Shown piece after piece: positions 1 through 6,503 of a DNA stretch of 9,745 nucleotides. Numbering within the stretch: the stretch's first letter is position 1; each line of letters opens with the position of its first letter. The notes beneath the pieces are model-generated. The model was not told the origin of the DNA. It ran no database searches and worked only from the letters and a program-made list of their open reading frames with translations. Where the stretch lies: the NCBI RefSeq assembly GCF_002871795.1, contig NZ_PNHL01000007.1, forward strand, positions 115,154 to 124,898, written 5' to 3'. A program made the position numbers and the translations under genes. Source of the DNA: Brachybacterium sp. UMB0905 (lineage in GTDB: Bacteria; Actinomycetota; Actinomycetes; Actinomycetales; Dermabacteraceae).

Positions 1-1213
1 GTACGACTGGGCGCAGGTGCCCGGGAACATCCGCGACGGCTCCACGCCGCTGTGCAGCACCGACCACTGGGTGCGATGGCGCGAGGACACGGATCTGCTG
101 ACGGGCCTGGGGCTGCAGATCTACCGCATGAGCGTCGAGTGGTCGCGGATCGAGCCGCGGCCCGGGGAGTTCGATACCGAGGCGCTCGAGCGCTACCGGG
201 AGGAGATCGCGGCGCTGCAGGCCGGTGGGGTGCAGGTGCTCGTGAGCCTGCATCACTTCTCCCAGCCGTCCTGGTTCCAGGGGCTGGGGGAATGGACCAT
301 CCCGCAGTCGGTTCCGATCTGGCTGCGGTTCGTGCGGGAGGTCGTCACGGCGCTGGGGGATCTCGTGACCGACTGGGTCACCATCAACGAGCCGAACGTC
401 TACGCCGCCCAGTCGCATCTGTGGCAGGAGGGGCCGCCCGGGGATCGCAGCCCCGGCAAGGTCCGGGCGGTGATGGCGCATATGGCCGAGGCGCATTGCC
501 GTGCCTATCTGCTGATCCATGAGCTGCAGGCCGATGCGCGGGTGGGGTTCGCCCATCACATGCGGGCCTTCGACCCGAAGAACTCGCGCAACCCGCTGCA
601 TCGGGCGGCGGTGCCGCTCAGCTCCGCCCTGTTCCAGGACGTGATCGCCGAAGCGATGCTGACCGGGCGCTTCCGCCGCCTCCTGGGTCGCCAGCCCGCG
701 GGCATCACGCCCGGGCGCTTCCACGACTACCTGGGGCTGAACTACTACGCGCGCACCGCGAGCGCCGGACTGTCCGACGGGACCTTCCCAGGCGTGCCCG
801 TGAACGACCTGGGCTGGGAGATCTACCCCGAAGGGCTCGTGCGCTGCATCCGCTGGCTCCGGGAGCGCTCGGCTGCGCCGGTGTGGATCACCGAGAACGG
901 CACCGCGGACAACGGCGACCCGGCCACCGGTCTGCTCGAGCGCTTCCGCTGCCGGTTCCTCAATGACCATCTCTCGCTACTGGCGGATCCCACGCTCGGT
1001 GTGGAGCGCTACTACCACTGGTGCTTCGTGGACAACTGGGAGTGGCAGGAGGGCGAGATGCCGCGCTTCGGCCTGGTGCACAACGATTACGAGACCCAGA
1101 CCCGCACCATCAAGCCCTCCGGGCGTTTTCTTGCCCGGATCATCGCCGAGGGCGGGATCAGCGATGCGGCGCGGGAGGAGTTCGTGGCCCCGCAGCGCTA
1201 CCGCATCGGCTGA
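1..1213 (+). CDS. Glycoside hydrolase family 1 beta-glycosidase (5' partial)
   Basis: The reading frame is open from the first base (first full codon at 2) to TGA at 1211-1213, so the start lies upstream; about 403 residues are visible and probably only a few tens are missing. GH1 landmarks appear in order: the DHW and YRMSVEWSRIEP region near 59-165, the LHHF segment, the acid/base motif INEP (Glu codon 389-391), NYY near 740, the nucleophile motif ITENG (Glu codon 893-895), and the C-terminal DNWEWQEGE then RFGLV stretch. These are retaining enzymes that hydrolyse beta-glucosides or related beta-glycosides. The Trp-Glu-Trp stretch fits the family's recognition of an unphosphorylated -1 sugar; 6-phospho-beta-glucosidases have a different Ser/Lys/Tyr signature there. 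No signal peptide can be judged. The segment between INEP and NYY is shorter than in typical 450-480 residue members. Family is secure; substrate is unknown. Confidence 0.93.
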   Translation, partial: YDWAQVPGNIRDGSTPLCSTDHWVRWREDTDLLTGLGLQIYRMSVEWSRIEPRPGEFDTEALERYREEIAALQAGGVQVLVSLHHFSQPSWFQGLGEWTIPQSVPIWLRFVREVVTALGDLVTDWVTINEPNVYAAQSHLWQEGPPGDRSPGKVRAVMAHMAEAHCRAYLLIHELQADARVGFAHHMRAFDPKNSRNPLHRAAVPLSSALFQDVIAEAMLTGRFRRLLGRQPAGITPGRFHDYLGLNYYARTASAGLSDGTFPGVPVNDLGWEIYPEGLVRCIRWLRERSAAPVWITENGTADNGDPATGLLERFRCRFLNDHLSLLADPTLGVERYYHWCFVDNWEWQEGEMPRFGLVHNDYETQTRTIKPSGRFLARIIAEGGISDAAREEFVAPQRYRIG

Positions 1214-1238
1214 GGAGTGCCGGCGGCGTCATCGGCCC

Positions 1239-1258
1239 GGACCCGGGGTCCCGGGTCC
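1239..1258 (+). terminator. GC hairpin downstream of the GH1 gene, candidate terminator
   Basis: GGACCCGG and CCGGGTCC form a perfect 8-bp stem around a 4-base loop, 25 bases after the GH1 stop. No T-run follows, which is common for high-GC actinobacterial terminators but makes the call uncertain. It also lies upstream of the next gene, so a leader or operator role cannot be excluded. Confidence 0.4.
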
Positions 1259-1275
1259 CCTGATCCGCCGCGGGG

Positions 1276-1281
1276 GACAAT
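1276..1281 (+). promoter_or_regulatory. Candidate -10 element for the flavin oxidoreductase gene
   Basis: GACAAT matches TATAAT at four of six positions and would place transcription start near 1288, leaving a leader of about 54 bases before the TTG start at 1342. No convincing -35 hexamer is visible. The same GACAAT hexamer occurs at a similar distance before the zur start codon. Confidence 0.25.
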
Positions 1282-1327
1282 GGCACCATGGCATCGTGCC
1301 TCTCCCGTCTGCACGATGCACCCCGTC

Positions 1328-1336
1328 AAAGGAGAA
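1328..1336 (+). promoter_or_regulatory. Strong ribosome binding site that decides a TTG start
   Basis: AAAGGAGAA has GGAG at 1331-1334, seven bases before the in-frame TTG at 1342. The longest-frame ATG at 1288 has no comparable site, so the TTG is preferred and the upstream 18 codons are probably untranslated leader. Confidence 0.75.
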
Positions 1337-1341
1337 GACTG

Positions 1342-2382
1342 TTGACTGCTCCCGCTGCTGAGTCCCGCCCGGTGCCGCGTTTCGGCCTGGTCGCGCAGGT
1401 GGATCACGCCGATCTCGCCGGCGGCATCGCCCTGTTCGAGGATGCCGACCGTCTGGGCTACGACGTGGGGTATGTGCGGGTGCGGCACCTGCAGGATGCT
1501 CTGTCCTCGCCGCTGCCGTTTTTGACGGCGGCGGCACTGCACACCGAGCGGATCCAGGTGGGTACCGCCGTGATCCCCCTGCGGTTCGAGAACGCCGGGC
1601 GGCTCGCCGAGGATCTGGCCACCACCGATCTGCTCACCGGCGGTCGACTGCGCCCGGGGCTCGGCTCGGGCTACTCGGCGCATGATGCGATCTACACCCG
1701 CGCCTTCGGGCAGGTCCAGGGGGACCGCACCGAAATGGTGAACCGGGTGCTGCATGATCTGCTGCGCTTCGTGGACGGCGAGGTGGTCGCGGGGGCCGAT
1801 GCGCATATCGAGGGTGTGGAGCCCGGGACGCCGCTGCGGATCGAGCCGCGGGCGGAGGGCCTGCGGGAGCGTCTGGCCTACGGCGCGGCAAGCCCCGAGC
1901 GTGCGGCGATGGCCGGATCCCTGGGACTGGGTTTGCAGCTGGCCACGATGGCGCCCGATGACGGCTCCGGTCGCTCCTTCGAGGTGCTGCAGCTGGAGGC
2001 GCTGCGCGCCTACCGCGAGGCCTCCCGCGAGGCCGGGCACGGCGACGGGCACGTGATGGTCTCCCGCCAGATGCTGCCCATGCGCACCGAGGAAGAGCTC
2101 GAGCAGTGGGTGTCCCTGATCCCGCGCGAGCGCGCTGCCGCACCGGCGGTGGCCACCGAGCATGCGGGCGTAGAGATCGGCGGGAATCCCGCGGTGTTCA
2201 GCCGCGTGGTGCTCGATGATCCGATGACCGTGGCGCATGCACTGCTCAGCGATGCAGTGGTGCAGGAGGCCGATGAGATCTGCCTCGTGCTGCCCTTCGG
2301 TGCCTCCGCGCACGCCCGCCACCAGGTGCTGGAGACCTTCGCGACCGATGTGGTCCCGCACCTGCTCACGGCCATCGTGTGA
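1342..2382 (+). CDS. LLM-class flavin-dependent oxidoreductase (luciferase-like)
   Basis: A 346-residue protein from the TTG at 1342. It has the TIM-barrel character of the bacterial luciferase-like family: an N-terminal RFGLVAQVDH strand, a helix with EDADRLGYD followed by GYVRVRHLQD, and the family block at about residues 73-111 with GTAVIPLRFENAGRLAEDL, then DLLTGGRL and GLGSGYSAHD. Members use reduced FMN or F420 to oxidise or reduce small organic substrates in the cytoplasm; nothing here identifies the cofactor or substrate. Length is normal for the family. The frame stays open 54 bases upstream to an ATG at 1288, but those codons give a low-complexity Arg-rich stretch and the strong ribosome site favours the TTG. 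It follows the GH1 gene after a hairpin and ends 22 bases from a convergent gene, so it is likely its own transcript. Confidence 0.88.
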   Translation: MTAPAAESRPVPRFGLVAQVDHADLAGGIALFEDADRLGYDVGYVRVRHLQDALSSPLPFLTAAALHTERIQVGTAVIPLRFENAGRLAEDLATTDLLTGGRLRPGLGSGYSAHDAIYTRAFGQVQGDRTEMVNRVLHDLLRFVDGEVVAGADAHIEGVEPGTPLRIEPRAEGLRERLAYGAASPERAAMAGSLGLGLQLATMAPDDGSGRSFEVLQLEALRAYREASREAGHGDGHVMVSRQMLPMRTEEELEQWVSLIPRERAAAPAVATEHAGVEIGGNPAVFSRVVLDDPMTVAHALLSDAVVQEADEICLVLPFGASAHARHQVLETFATDVVPHLLTAIV

Positions 2383-2404
2383 CGAGGGTCCGCGAGCAGC
2401 TCTC

Positions 2405-2821
2405 TCACATCTCCTCGACGCCCACGATCGACGGTTTCCCGAAGGGCCACACCCGGTACCCCTGCGTGGTGAAGCGGTAGGTCGCCCCCTGCTCAAGCCC
2501 CTCCGGGAACTGCTCGTCGAGCTCCTCGGCACTCGCACCGCCGCCGTCAAGTCCGAGGAAGCTCGTGGCACCCCAGCGCAGCTCGCCGCACTGCTCGGTC
2601 TCGATCGTGACCGAGCTGGACATGCCCGATCCTCGCTTGTTCGTCACGGTCGTGTACCCGCCGGTGACCGTGCACTCCTTCTCTCCGCCACCCACAAAGC
2701 TCGCCGCGAAGCTCACCGCGAGGAACCCGAGGACCAGAAAGGTCAGCACCGTCCCGATCCACGTGCCGGGCTTGCTCTCGCTCTGGTGCCCCTGCTCCGA
2801 CGCGGATGCGCTGCCGCTCAT
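2405..2821 (-). CDS. Small single-pass membrane protein, unknown function
   Basis: A 138-residue protein from ATG at 2821. GGAAGGGG on the minus strand ends six bases before this ATG, whereas the in-frame ATG at 2827 abuts it and is too close. Visible parts are a short hydrophilic Ser-rich N-terminus, one membrane segment at about residues 21-43, then an exported domain with two cysteines (C50, C78) likely able to form a disulfide. The pattern ECTV, then TEQCG, then a TYRFTTQGYR block and a PSIV ending resembles, from memory, a family of small actinobacterial and actinophage membrane proteins with CTV, TENCG, GYR and FPNI motifs. Topology would be N-in, C-out. It lies 191 bases downstream of glyS on the same strand, with its own ribosome site. 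I cannot assign a function. The family resemblance is recollection and unproven. Confidence 0.75.
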   Translation of the reverse strand: MSGSASASEQGHQSESKPGTWIGTVLTFLVLGFLAVSFAASFVGGGEKECTVTGGYTTVTNKRGSGMSSSVTIETEQCGELRWGATSFLGLDGGGASAEELDEQFPEGLEQGATYRFTTQGYRVWPFGKPSIVGVEEM

Positions 2822-2837
2822 GATCATCCCCTTCCGA

Positions 2838-2857
2838 CGGGCGGCCCGCGCCGCCCG
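2838..2857 (-). repeat. GC-rich hairpin just upstream of the small membrane protein
   Basis: CGGGCGGC and GCCGCCCG form a perfect 8-bp stem with a 4-base loop, immediately upstream of that gene's ribosome binding site. It could be a glyS terminator lacking a U-run or a structured 5' leader. The rest of the 2828-3012 gap shows only a weak 6-bp hairpin at 2888-2904 (GCGGGA/TCCCGC) and no credible gene. Confidence 0.4.
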
Positions 2858-3012
2858 CGAGCACGGTACCGCACAGAACGCGGCACCGCGGGAATCAATC
2901 CCGCAGTCCTACGCTCCACCTCCAGCAGCGGTCTCCAGTAGCGCCTCCACCGCATCGGCACGTACGCCTTTCACCGGGAAAACCAGGCGCAGCTGCCGTC
3001 GTGGTCGGGGAA

Positions 3013-4404
3013 TCAGACGCCCAGCAGACGGGATCCGAGGTAGGAGGCCACCTGGTCCAGGGCGATGCGCTCCTGGGCCATGGAGTCGCGCTCGCGGATG
3101 GTCACAGCCTGGTCCTCGGCGGTCTCGAAGTCGATCGTGACGCAGAAGGGGGTGCCGATCTCATCCTGGCGGCGGTACCGGCGGCCGATGGCCTGCGAGA
3201 CGTCCATATCGACGTTCCAGTGCTGGCGCAGTTCATCGGCCAGGGCGGTGGCGCGCGGGACCAGGTCCCCGCTCTTGGACAGCGGCAGCACGGCAACCTT
3301 GACGGGGGCCAGGCGCGGGTCCAGGCGCAGCACGGTGCGCTTGTCCACACCGCCCTTGGTGTTGGGGGCCTCGTCCTCGGTGTAGGCGTCCACCAGGAAA
3401 GCCATCATCGCGCGGGTCAGGCCGAAGGACGGCTCGATCACGTACGGGGTGTACTTCTCGCCGCTGGCCTGGTCGAAGTACTGCATCGTGGCGTTGGAGT
3501 GCTCGGTGTGGCTGCCGAGGTCGAAGTCGGTGCGGTTGGCCACGCCCATCAGCTCACCCCACTCGCTGCCCTGGAAGCCGAAGCGGTACTCAATGTCGAT
3601 CGTGGCGGCGGAGTAGTGGGCGCGCTCGCCATCGGGAACATCGAATCGGCGCAGGTTCTCCTCCCGGATACCCAGGTCGACGAACCAGTTCCAGCACGCC
3701 TCCACCCAGTGGTCGAAATGCTCCTCGGCTTCCTGCGGCGGGGTGAAGTACTCGATCTCCATCTGCTCGAACTCGCGGGTGCGGAAGATGAAGTTGCCGG
3801 GGGTGATCTCATTGCGGAAGGCCTTGCCGACCTGGCCAATGCCGAACGGCGGCTTCACCCGGGAGGCGGTGACGACGTTCAGAAAGTTCACGAAGATGCC
3901 CTGGGCGGTCTCGGGCCGCAGGTAGTGCAGACCGGTCTCGTTGTCCACCGCGCCGAGGTAGGTCTTCATCAGGCCGGAGAACTGCTGCGGATCGGTGAAC
4001 TCACCGCGGTTGCCGCAGTTCGGGCAGGCGATCTCCGCGAGCCCGCCCTCGGGGGCGCGGTTCTTCTTGGCTTCGAAGGCCTCGATGAGGTGGTCCTCGC
4101 GGAAGCGCGAATGGCAGCTCTTGCACTCCACGAGCGGGTCGGTGAACGTCGCGACGTGACCGGAAGCCTCCCACACGGCCTTCGGCAGGATGATCGAGGA
4201 GTCCAGCCCCACCATGTCTCCGCGGGACTGTACGAAGGTGCGCCACCACTGACGCTTGATGTTCTCCTTCAGCTCCACGCCCAGCGGACCGTAGTCCCAG
4301 GCCGAGCGGGTACCGCCGTAGATCTCCCCGGCGGGGAACACGAAGCCGCGCTTCTTGGCGAGGGAGATGACGTTGTCCAGCGCACTGGCGGGGGCCTTGG
4401 CCAC
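3013..4404 (-). CDS. glyS: Glycyl-tRNA synthetase, single-chain (alpha2) type
   Basis: A 463-residue class II synthetase that charges tRNA-Gly in the cytoplasm; length is typical of the actinobacterial homodimeric enzyme. The N-terminus has the GlyRS hallmark [11 protein letters not shown] followed by [11 protein letters not shown] (about 22-45). Motif 1 includes [10 protein letters not shown] (81-90). A zinc-knuckle-like insertion has C94, C97, C127 and C130. RPETAQGIF (163-171) binds glycine/ATP, motif 2 is [20 protein letters not shown] (196-215), motif 3 is [14 protein letters not shown] (324-337), and the anticodon-binding domain fills about 365-460. The start is GTG at 4404, with AGGAG seven bases upstream (plus-strand 4412-4416). 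It is divergent from znuA and may be followed on the same strand by the small membrane protein gene. No T-box leader is recognisable in the short upstream region. Confidence 0.98.
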   Translation of the reverse strand: MAKAPASALDNVISLAKKRGFVFPAGEIYGGTRSAWDYGPLGVELKENIKRQWWRTFVQSRGDMVGLDSSIILPKAVWEASGHVATFTDPLVECKSCHSRFREDHLIEAFEAKKNRAPEGGLAEIACPNCGNRGEFTDPQQFSGLMKTYLGAVDNETGLHYLRPETAQGIFVNFLNVVTASRVKPPFGIGQVGKAFRNEITPGNFIFRTREFEQMEIEYFTPPQEAEEHFDHWVEACWNWFVDLGIREENLRRFDVPDGERAHYSAATIDIEYRFGFQGSEWGELMGVANRTDFDLGSHTEHSNATMQYFDQASGEKYTPYVIEPSFGLTRAMMAFLVDAYTEDEAPNTKGGVDKRTVLRLDPRLAPVKVAVLPLSKSGDLVPRATALADELRQHWNVDMDVSQAIGRRYRRQDEIGTPFCVTIDFETAEDQAVTIRERDSMAQERIALDQVASYLGSRLLGV

Positions 4405-4443
4405 GGGGATTCTCCTGGTGACGGGGATATCGGGTACGCATCC

Positions 4444-4449
4444 AGCATA
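4444..4449 (-). promoter_or_regulatory. Candidate -10 element of glyS
   Basis: On the minus strand this reads TATGCT, keeping T1, A2 and T6 of the -10 consensus plus T3. It predicts a transcript start near 4437 and a leader of about 33 bases to the GTG at 4404. No good -35 is visible at 16-18 bases; the -35 area falls inside the inverted repeat at 4458-4480. Confidence 0.4.
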
Positions 4450-4457
4450 GTCGGCAG

Positions 4458-4480
4458 CGCCGCACGAACCGGGTGCGGCG
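4458..4480. repeat. Inverted repeat in the glyS-znuA intergenic region
   Basis: CGCCGCAC and GTGCGGCG are perfect 8-base arms around a 7-base spacer. Outer GGCAG (4453-4457) and CTGCC (4484-4488) arms extend the pairing across a 3-base bulge. It covers the expected -35 region of the glyS promoter, so it may be an operator; if transcription starts further upstream it would be a leader hairpin. Confidence 0.5.
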
Positions 4481-4492
4481 AGCCTGCCAGAG

Positions 4493-4509
4493 CATCACAG
4501 GCTGTGATG
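4493..4509. repeat. 17-bp near-perfect palindrome, possible operator
   Basis: CATCACAG-G-CTGTGATG is an 8-1-8 inverted repeat with no mismatch. It lies about 55-70 bases upstream of the predicted glyS start and 70-90 bases upstream of the predicted znuA start. The half-site order is the reverse of a CRP/GlxR box and it does not resemble a Zur box. The cognate regulator is unknown. Confidence 0.5.
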
Positions 4510-4538
4510 GTCGGCACGAACAGGCGCCACGCCGCCCC

Positions 4539-4569
4539 CAGCAGTTTGCATGGAGCCCCTGAACTGCTG
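4539..4569. repeat. Inverted repeat spanning the znuA promoter
   Basis: CAGCAGTT (4539-4546) and AACTGCTG (4562-4569) are perfect 8-base arms separated by 15 bases. The right arm overlaps the first two bases of the Zur box, and the left arm runs into the possible -35 hexamer. It could be a second operator or a coincidental pairing. Confidence 0.4.
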
Positions 4570-4574
4570 AGAAT
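4545..4574 (+). promoter_or_regulatory. Candidate znuA promoter
   Basis: TTTGCA (4545-4550) and GAGAAT (4569-4574) each match sigma-70-type hexamers at four of six positions with an 18-base spacer. The predicted transcript start falls at about 4581-4582, essentially on the znuA ATG, implying a leaderless mRNA. This fits the absence of a strong ribosome binding site there, but both hexamers are weak. Confidence 0.35.
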
Positions 4575-4582
4575 GATTGTCA
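4568..4582 (+). promoter_or_regulatory. Zur box (zinc-responsive operator)
   Basis: TGAGAAT-G-ATTGTCA is a 7-1-7 inverted repeat with one mismatched pair and matches the actinobacterial Zur operator pattern, which I recall as close to TGAAAATGATTTTCA. It overlaps the probable -10 and the first base of the znuA start codon, where a bound repressor would block RNA polymerase. Zinc-bound Zur from the downstream gene is the expected ligand. I saw no comparable site before zur or glyS. Confidence 0.8.
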
Positions 4583-5742
4583 TGCCCTTCGATATGACTC
4601 CGTCCCGTCGTTCCGTTCTCGCGCTGCTCGGCCTGGGCAGCGGTGCCGCCGTGCTCGCCTCCTGTGGCAGCAACGGCGAAGGTGGCGGCGGCAGCAGTGA
4701 TGGTGGTGGCTCCGGCGGCGGTGCGCTGGACATCGTGACCTCGAACTACCCGATGACCTATCTCGTGACCGCCATCGGCGGTGACCGGGTGACGCTCACG
4801 GACCTCGCCACCCCGGGCGCTGACCCGCATGGCCTGGAGCTGTCGGTGCAACAGACCATGGCCGCCCAGGAAGCGGATCTGGTGCTGCAGATCCCCGGCT
4901 ACCAGCTGGCGCTGGATGATGCGATCGCCTCCGGCAAGGCCGACAACGTCCTGGACGTCTCCGGCGTGATCGAGATGCTGCCCTCGGACGGTGCCGAGCA
5001 TGATCACGATCACGGCGATGATCATGACGAGCACGATCACGACGAGCACGATCATGATCACGACGAGCACGATCATGATCACGACGAGCACGATCATGAT
5101 CGCGAGCATGACGAGCACGATCATGAGCATGACGAGCATGACCATGAGGACGATGCTCACGACGACGAGCACGACGACCACGGGCATGACGACCACGAGC
5201 ACGACGATCACGAGGGCCATGACCACGGCCCGAATGACCCCCACATGTGGCACGACCCGCTGCGCATGGCCCAGGTGGGCGAGGCGCTCGCCGCGAAGCT
5301 CGGCGAGCTCGACCCCGAGGGCGCTGAGACCTACCAGCAGGCTGCGGCGGATCTGCGCACCGAGCTCGAGGAGCTCGATGCGGAGCTGACCGAGCTCTAC
5401 CAGAAGAGCTCCGGGGAGCGCACCTTCATCACCAGCCACGCCGCCTACGCGTACCTCGCCGAACGGTACGACCTGCACCAGGTGGGCATCGCCGGGGTGG
5501 ACCCCGAGACCGAGCCGTCCCCGCAGCGTCTGCTCGAGCTCGAGGAGCTCATCAAGGCCGAGGGCGTCGACACGATCTTCTTCGAGACCACCGCCTCGCC
5601 GAAGGTCGCCCAGACCTTCGCCGACAACGCCGGGGTCGCCAGCGAGGAGCTCGACAACCTCGAGACCCAGCTGGATCAGGCGAAGGACTATCCTGCAGTG
5701 ATGCGAGAGAACGCGAACAAGCTCGTGGACAGCTGGTCGTGA
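4582..5742 (+). CDS. znuA: Zinc ABC transporter substrate-binding lipoprotein with giant His-rich loop
   Basis: A 386-residue cluster A-1 solute-binding protein that captures Zn(2+) outside the membrane for ZnuBC. The N-terminus is a lipoprotein signal: SRR, a hydrophobic stretch (11-27) and lipobox LASC with C28, then a Gly/Ser linker. Likely metal ligands are H83 (GADPHG), H221 (DPHMWHDP), H286 (ITSHAAYAYLAERY) and E335 (IFFETTASPK). Between the first two lies an acidic His-rich loop (140-215) with 29 His and almost only Asp and Glu otherwise; it accounts for the protein being longer than most relatives. In-frame starts at 4573 and 4594 are alternatives; 4582 fits the Zur box and promoter placement. 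The frame is open far upstream, but that part is antisense to glyS. It is the first gene of znuACB and overlaps znuC by GTGA. Manganese specificity is less likely given the His loop and the neighbouring zur. Confidence 0.95.
   Translation: MPFDMTPSRRSVLALLGLGSGAAVLASCGSNGEGGGGSSDGGGSGGGALDIVTSNYPMTYLVTAIGGDRVTLTDLATPGADPHGLELSVQQTMAAQEADLVLQIPGYQLALDDAIASGKADNVLDVSGVIEMLPSDGAEHDHDHGDDHDEHDHDEHDHDHDEHDHDHDEHDHDREHDEHDHEHDEHDHEDDAHDDEHDDHGHDDHEHDDHEGHDHGPNDPHMWHDPLRMAQVGEALAAKLGELDPEGAETYQQAAADLRTELEELDAELTELYQKSSGERTFITSHAAYAYLAERYDLHQVGIAGVDPETEPSPQRLLELEELIKAEGVDTIFFETTASPKVAQTFADNAGVASEELDNLETQLDQAKDYPAVMRENANKLVDSWS
5041..5103 (+). repeat. 21-bp tandem repeat inside znuA
   Basis: Three head-to-tail 21-base units, each encoding DEHDHDH (the last ends in R through one base change), at 5041-5061, 5062-5082 and 5083-5103. 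A shortened 15-base relative precedes them at 5026-5040, and degenerate GAGCAT/GACGAG units continue to about 5220. Unit lengths divisible by three keep the frame, consistent with expansion by slippage or unequal recombination. Confidence 0.9.
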
Positions 5743-6503
5743 CGACCGCCCCCTCCCCGGCCCTCGACGTCCACGGCGCCTCGGTGCGCCTGGGCGGCGC
5801 GGCGATCCTCCAGGACGTCGACCTCACGGTGCGGGCCGGGGAGACCGTCGCCCTGCTGGGCGCCAACGGTTCGGGCAAATCCACGCTGCTGCGCGCGGCC
5901 GTCGGTGTGGTCCCCATGGAATCCGGCCGCGTCGAGCTGTTCGGCAGTCCCCTGGACCGTCGGCGCAGCCATGACGTGCTGGGTTACGTGCCTCAGGACT
6001 CCCCCGAGTTCGGGTCCATCCCCGCGACCGCGCGGGAGGTCGTCACCTCCGGGTTGCTGTCCTCGCGCGCCTGGTTCCCTCGCCCCTACGACCCCCGGGT
6101 GAAGACGGCCTTGGAGGCCGTGGGGATGGCGGATCTTACCCGTCGGCCCATCACCCGCATGTCCGGGGGGCAGCGCCGACGGGTCATGATCGCCCGCGCG
6201 CTCGTGCGGGATCCGCGCCTGCTGGTGCTCGATGAGCCCTTCGCCGGCGTGGACCTCGGCACCCAGCAGCTGCTCGCCCAGCTGTTCCGGGATCTCGCCA
6301 CCCGCGGCGTATCGATCCTCGTGGTGCTGCATGAGATCGGGATGCTCGAGCAGGACATCGACCGTGCCGTGGTGCTCGATCACGGGCATGTCATCCATGA
6401 CGGCGCGGTGGCTGATCGCCCGCTGATGGATCCGGGTCATGAGCACCCGCACACAGACCTCACCGCTCACGACTGCCTCGGACAGGAGATCCACCCGGCA
6501 TGA
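5739..6503 (+). CDS. znuC: Zinc ABC transporter ATP-binding protein
   Basis: A 254-residue ATPase that powers the ZnuB channel from the cytoplasmic face. Walker A is GANGSGKST (41-49), Q-loop Q86 lies in VPQDS, the ABC signature is MSGGQ (141-145, Met in place of the usual Leu), Walker B is LLVLDEP (161-167) and the switch histidine is H198 in VVLHEI. Length is normal for metal-type ABC ATPases. The C-terminus holds a His cluster (H234, H236, H238, then H244, C246 and H252) that could bind metal. The start GTG overlaps the znuA stop as GTGA, and no separate ribosome site is obvious, so translation is likely coupled. The stop overlaps the znuB start as ATGA. Zinc specificity is inferred from znuA, zur and the Zur box. 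Confidence 0.95.
   Translation: MTTAPSPALDVHGASVRLGGAAILQDVDLTVRAGETVALLGANGSGKSTLLRAAVGVVPMESGRVELFGSPLDRRRSHDVLGYVPQDSPEFGSIPATAREVVTSGLLSSRAWFPRPYDPRVKTALEAVGMADLTRRPITRMSGGQRRRVMIARALVRDPRLLVLDEPFAGVDLGTQQLLAQLFRDLATRGVSILVVLHEIGMLEQDIDRAVVLDHGHVIHDGAVADRPLMDPGHEHPHTDLTAHDCLGQEIHPA

Noticed and set aside
1198..2571. 457-residue minus-strand open frame
   Set aside because: It lies opposite the flavin oxidoreductase, is rich in Arg, His and Gln without any domain pattern, and crosses gene boundaries.
3001..4581. Long plus-strand open frame continuous with znuA, giving a 913-residue fusion-like protein
   Set aside because: The first 460 or so codons are antisense to glyS, which has complete synthetase motifs. 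The lipoprotein signal of ZnuA begins at 4582, so the upstream part is an artefact of GC-rich codon bias.
4405..4581. T-box or zinc riboswitch in the glyS-znuA spacer
   Set aside because: No T-box sequence or specifier-loop/antiterminator arrangement is visible, the predicted glyS leader is only about 33 bases, and znuA control is explained by a Zur box.
5026..5220. Possible CRISPR or minisatellite array
   Set aside because: The repeats are direct, contiguous, without unique spacers, and lie in frame within znuA, encoding its metal-binding loop.
4495..5478. Minus-strand open frame with long Val/Ile/Met hydrophobic runs, looking like a membrane protein
   Set aside because: It is the complement of the His/Asp codons of the znuA loop, since CAC, GAC and GAT read backwards give Val and Ile. 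No ribosome site and no recognisable domain.
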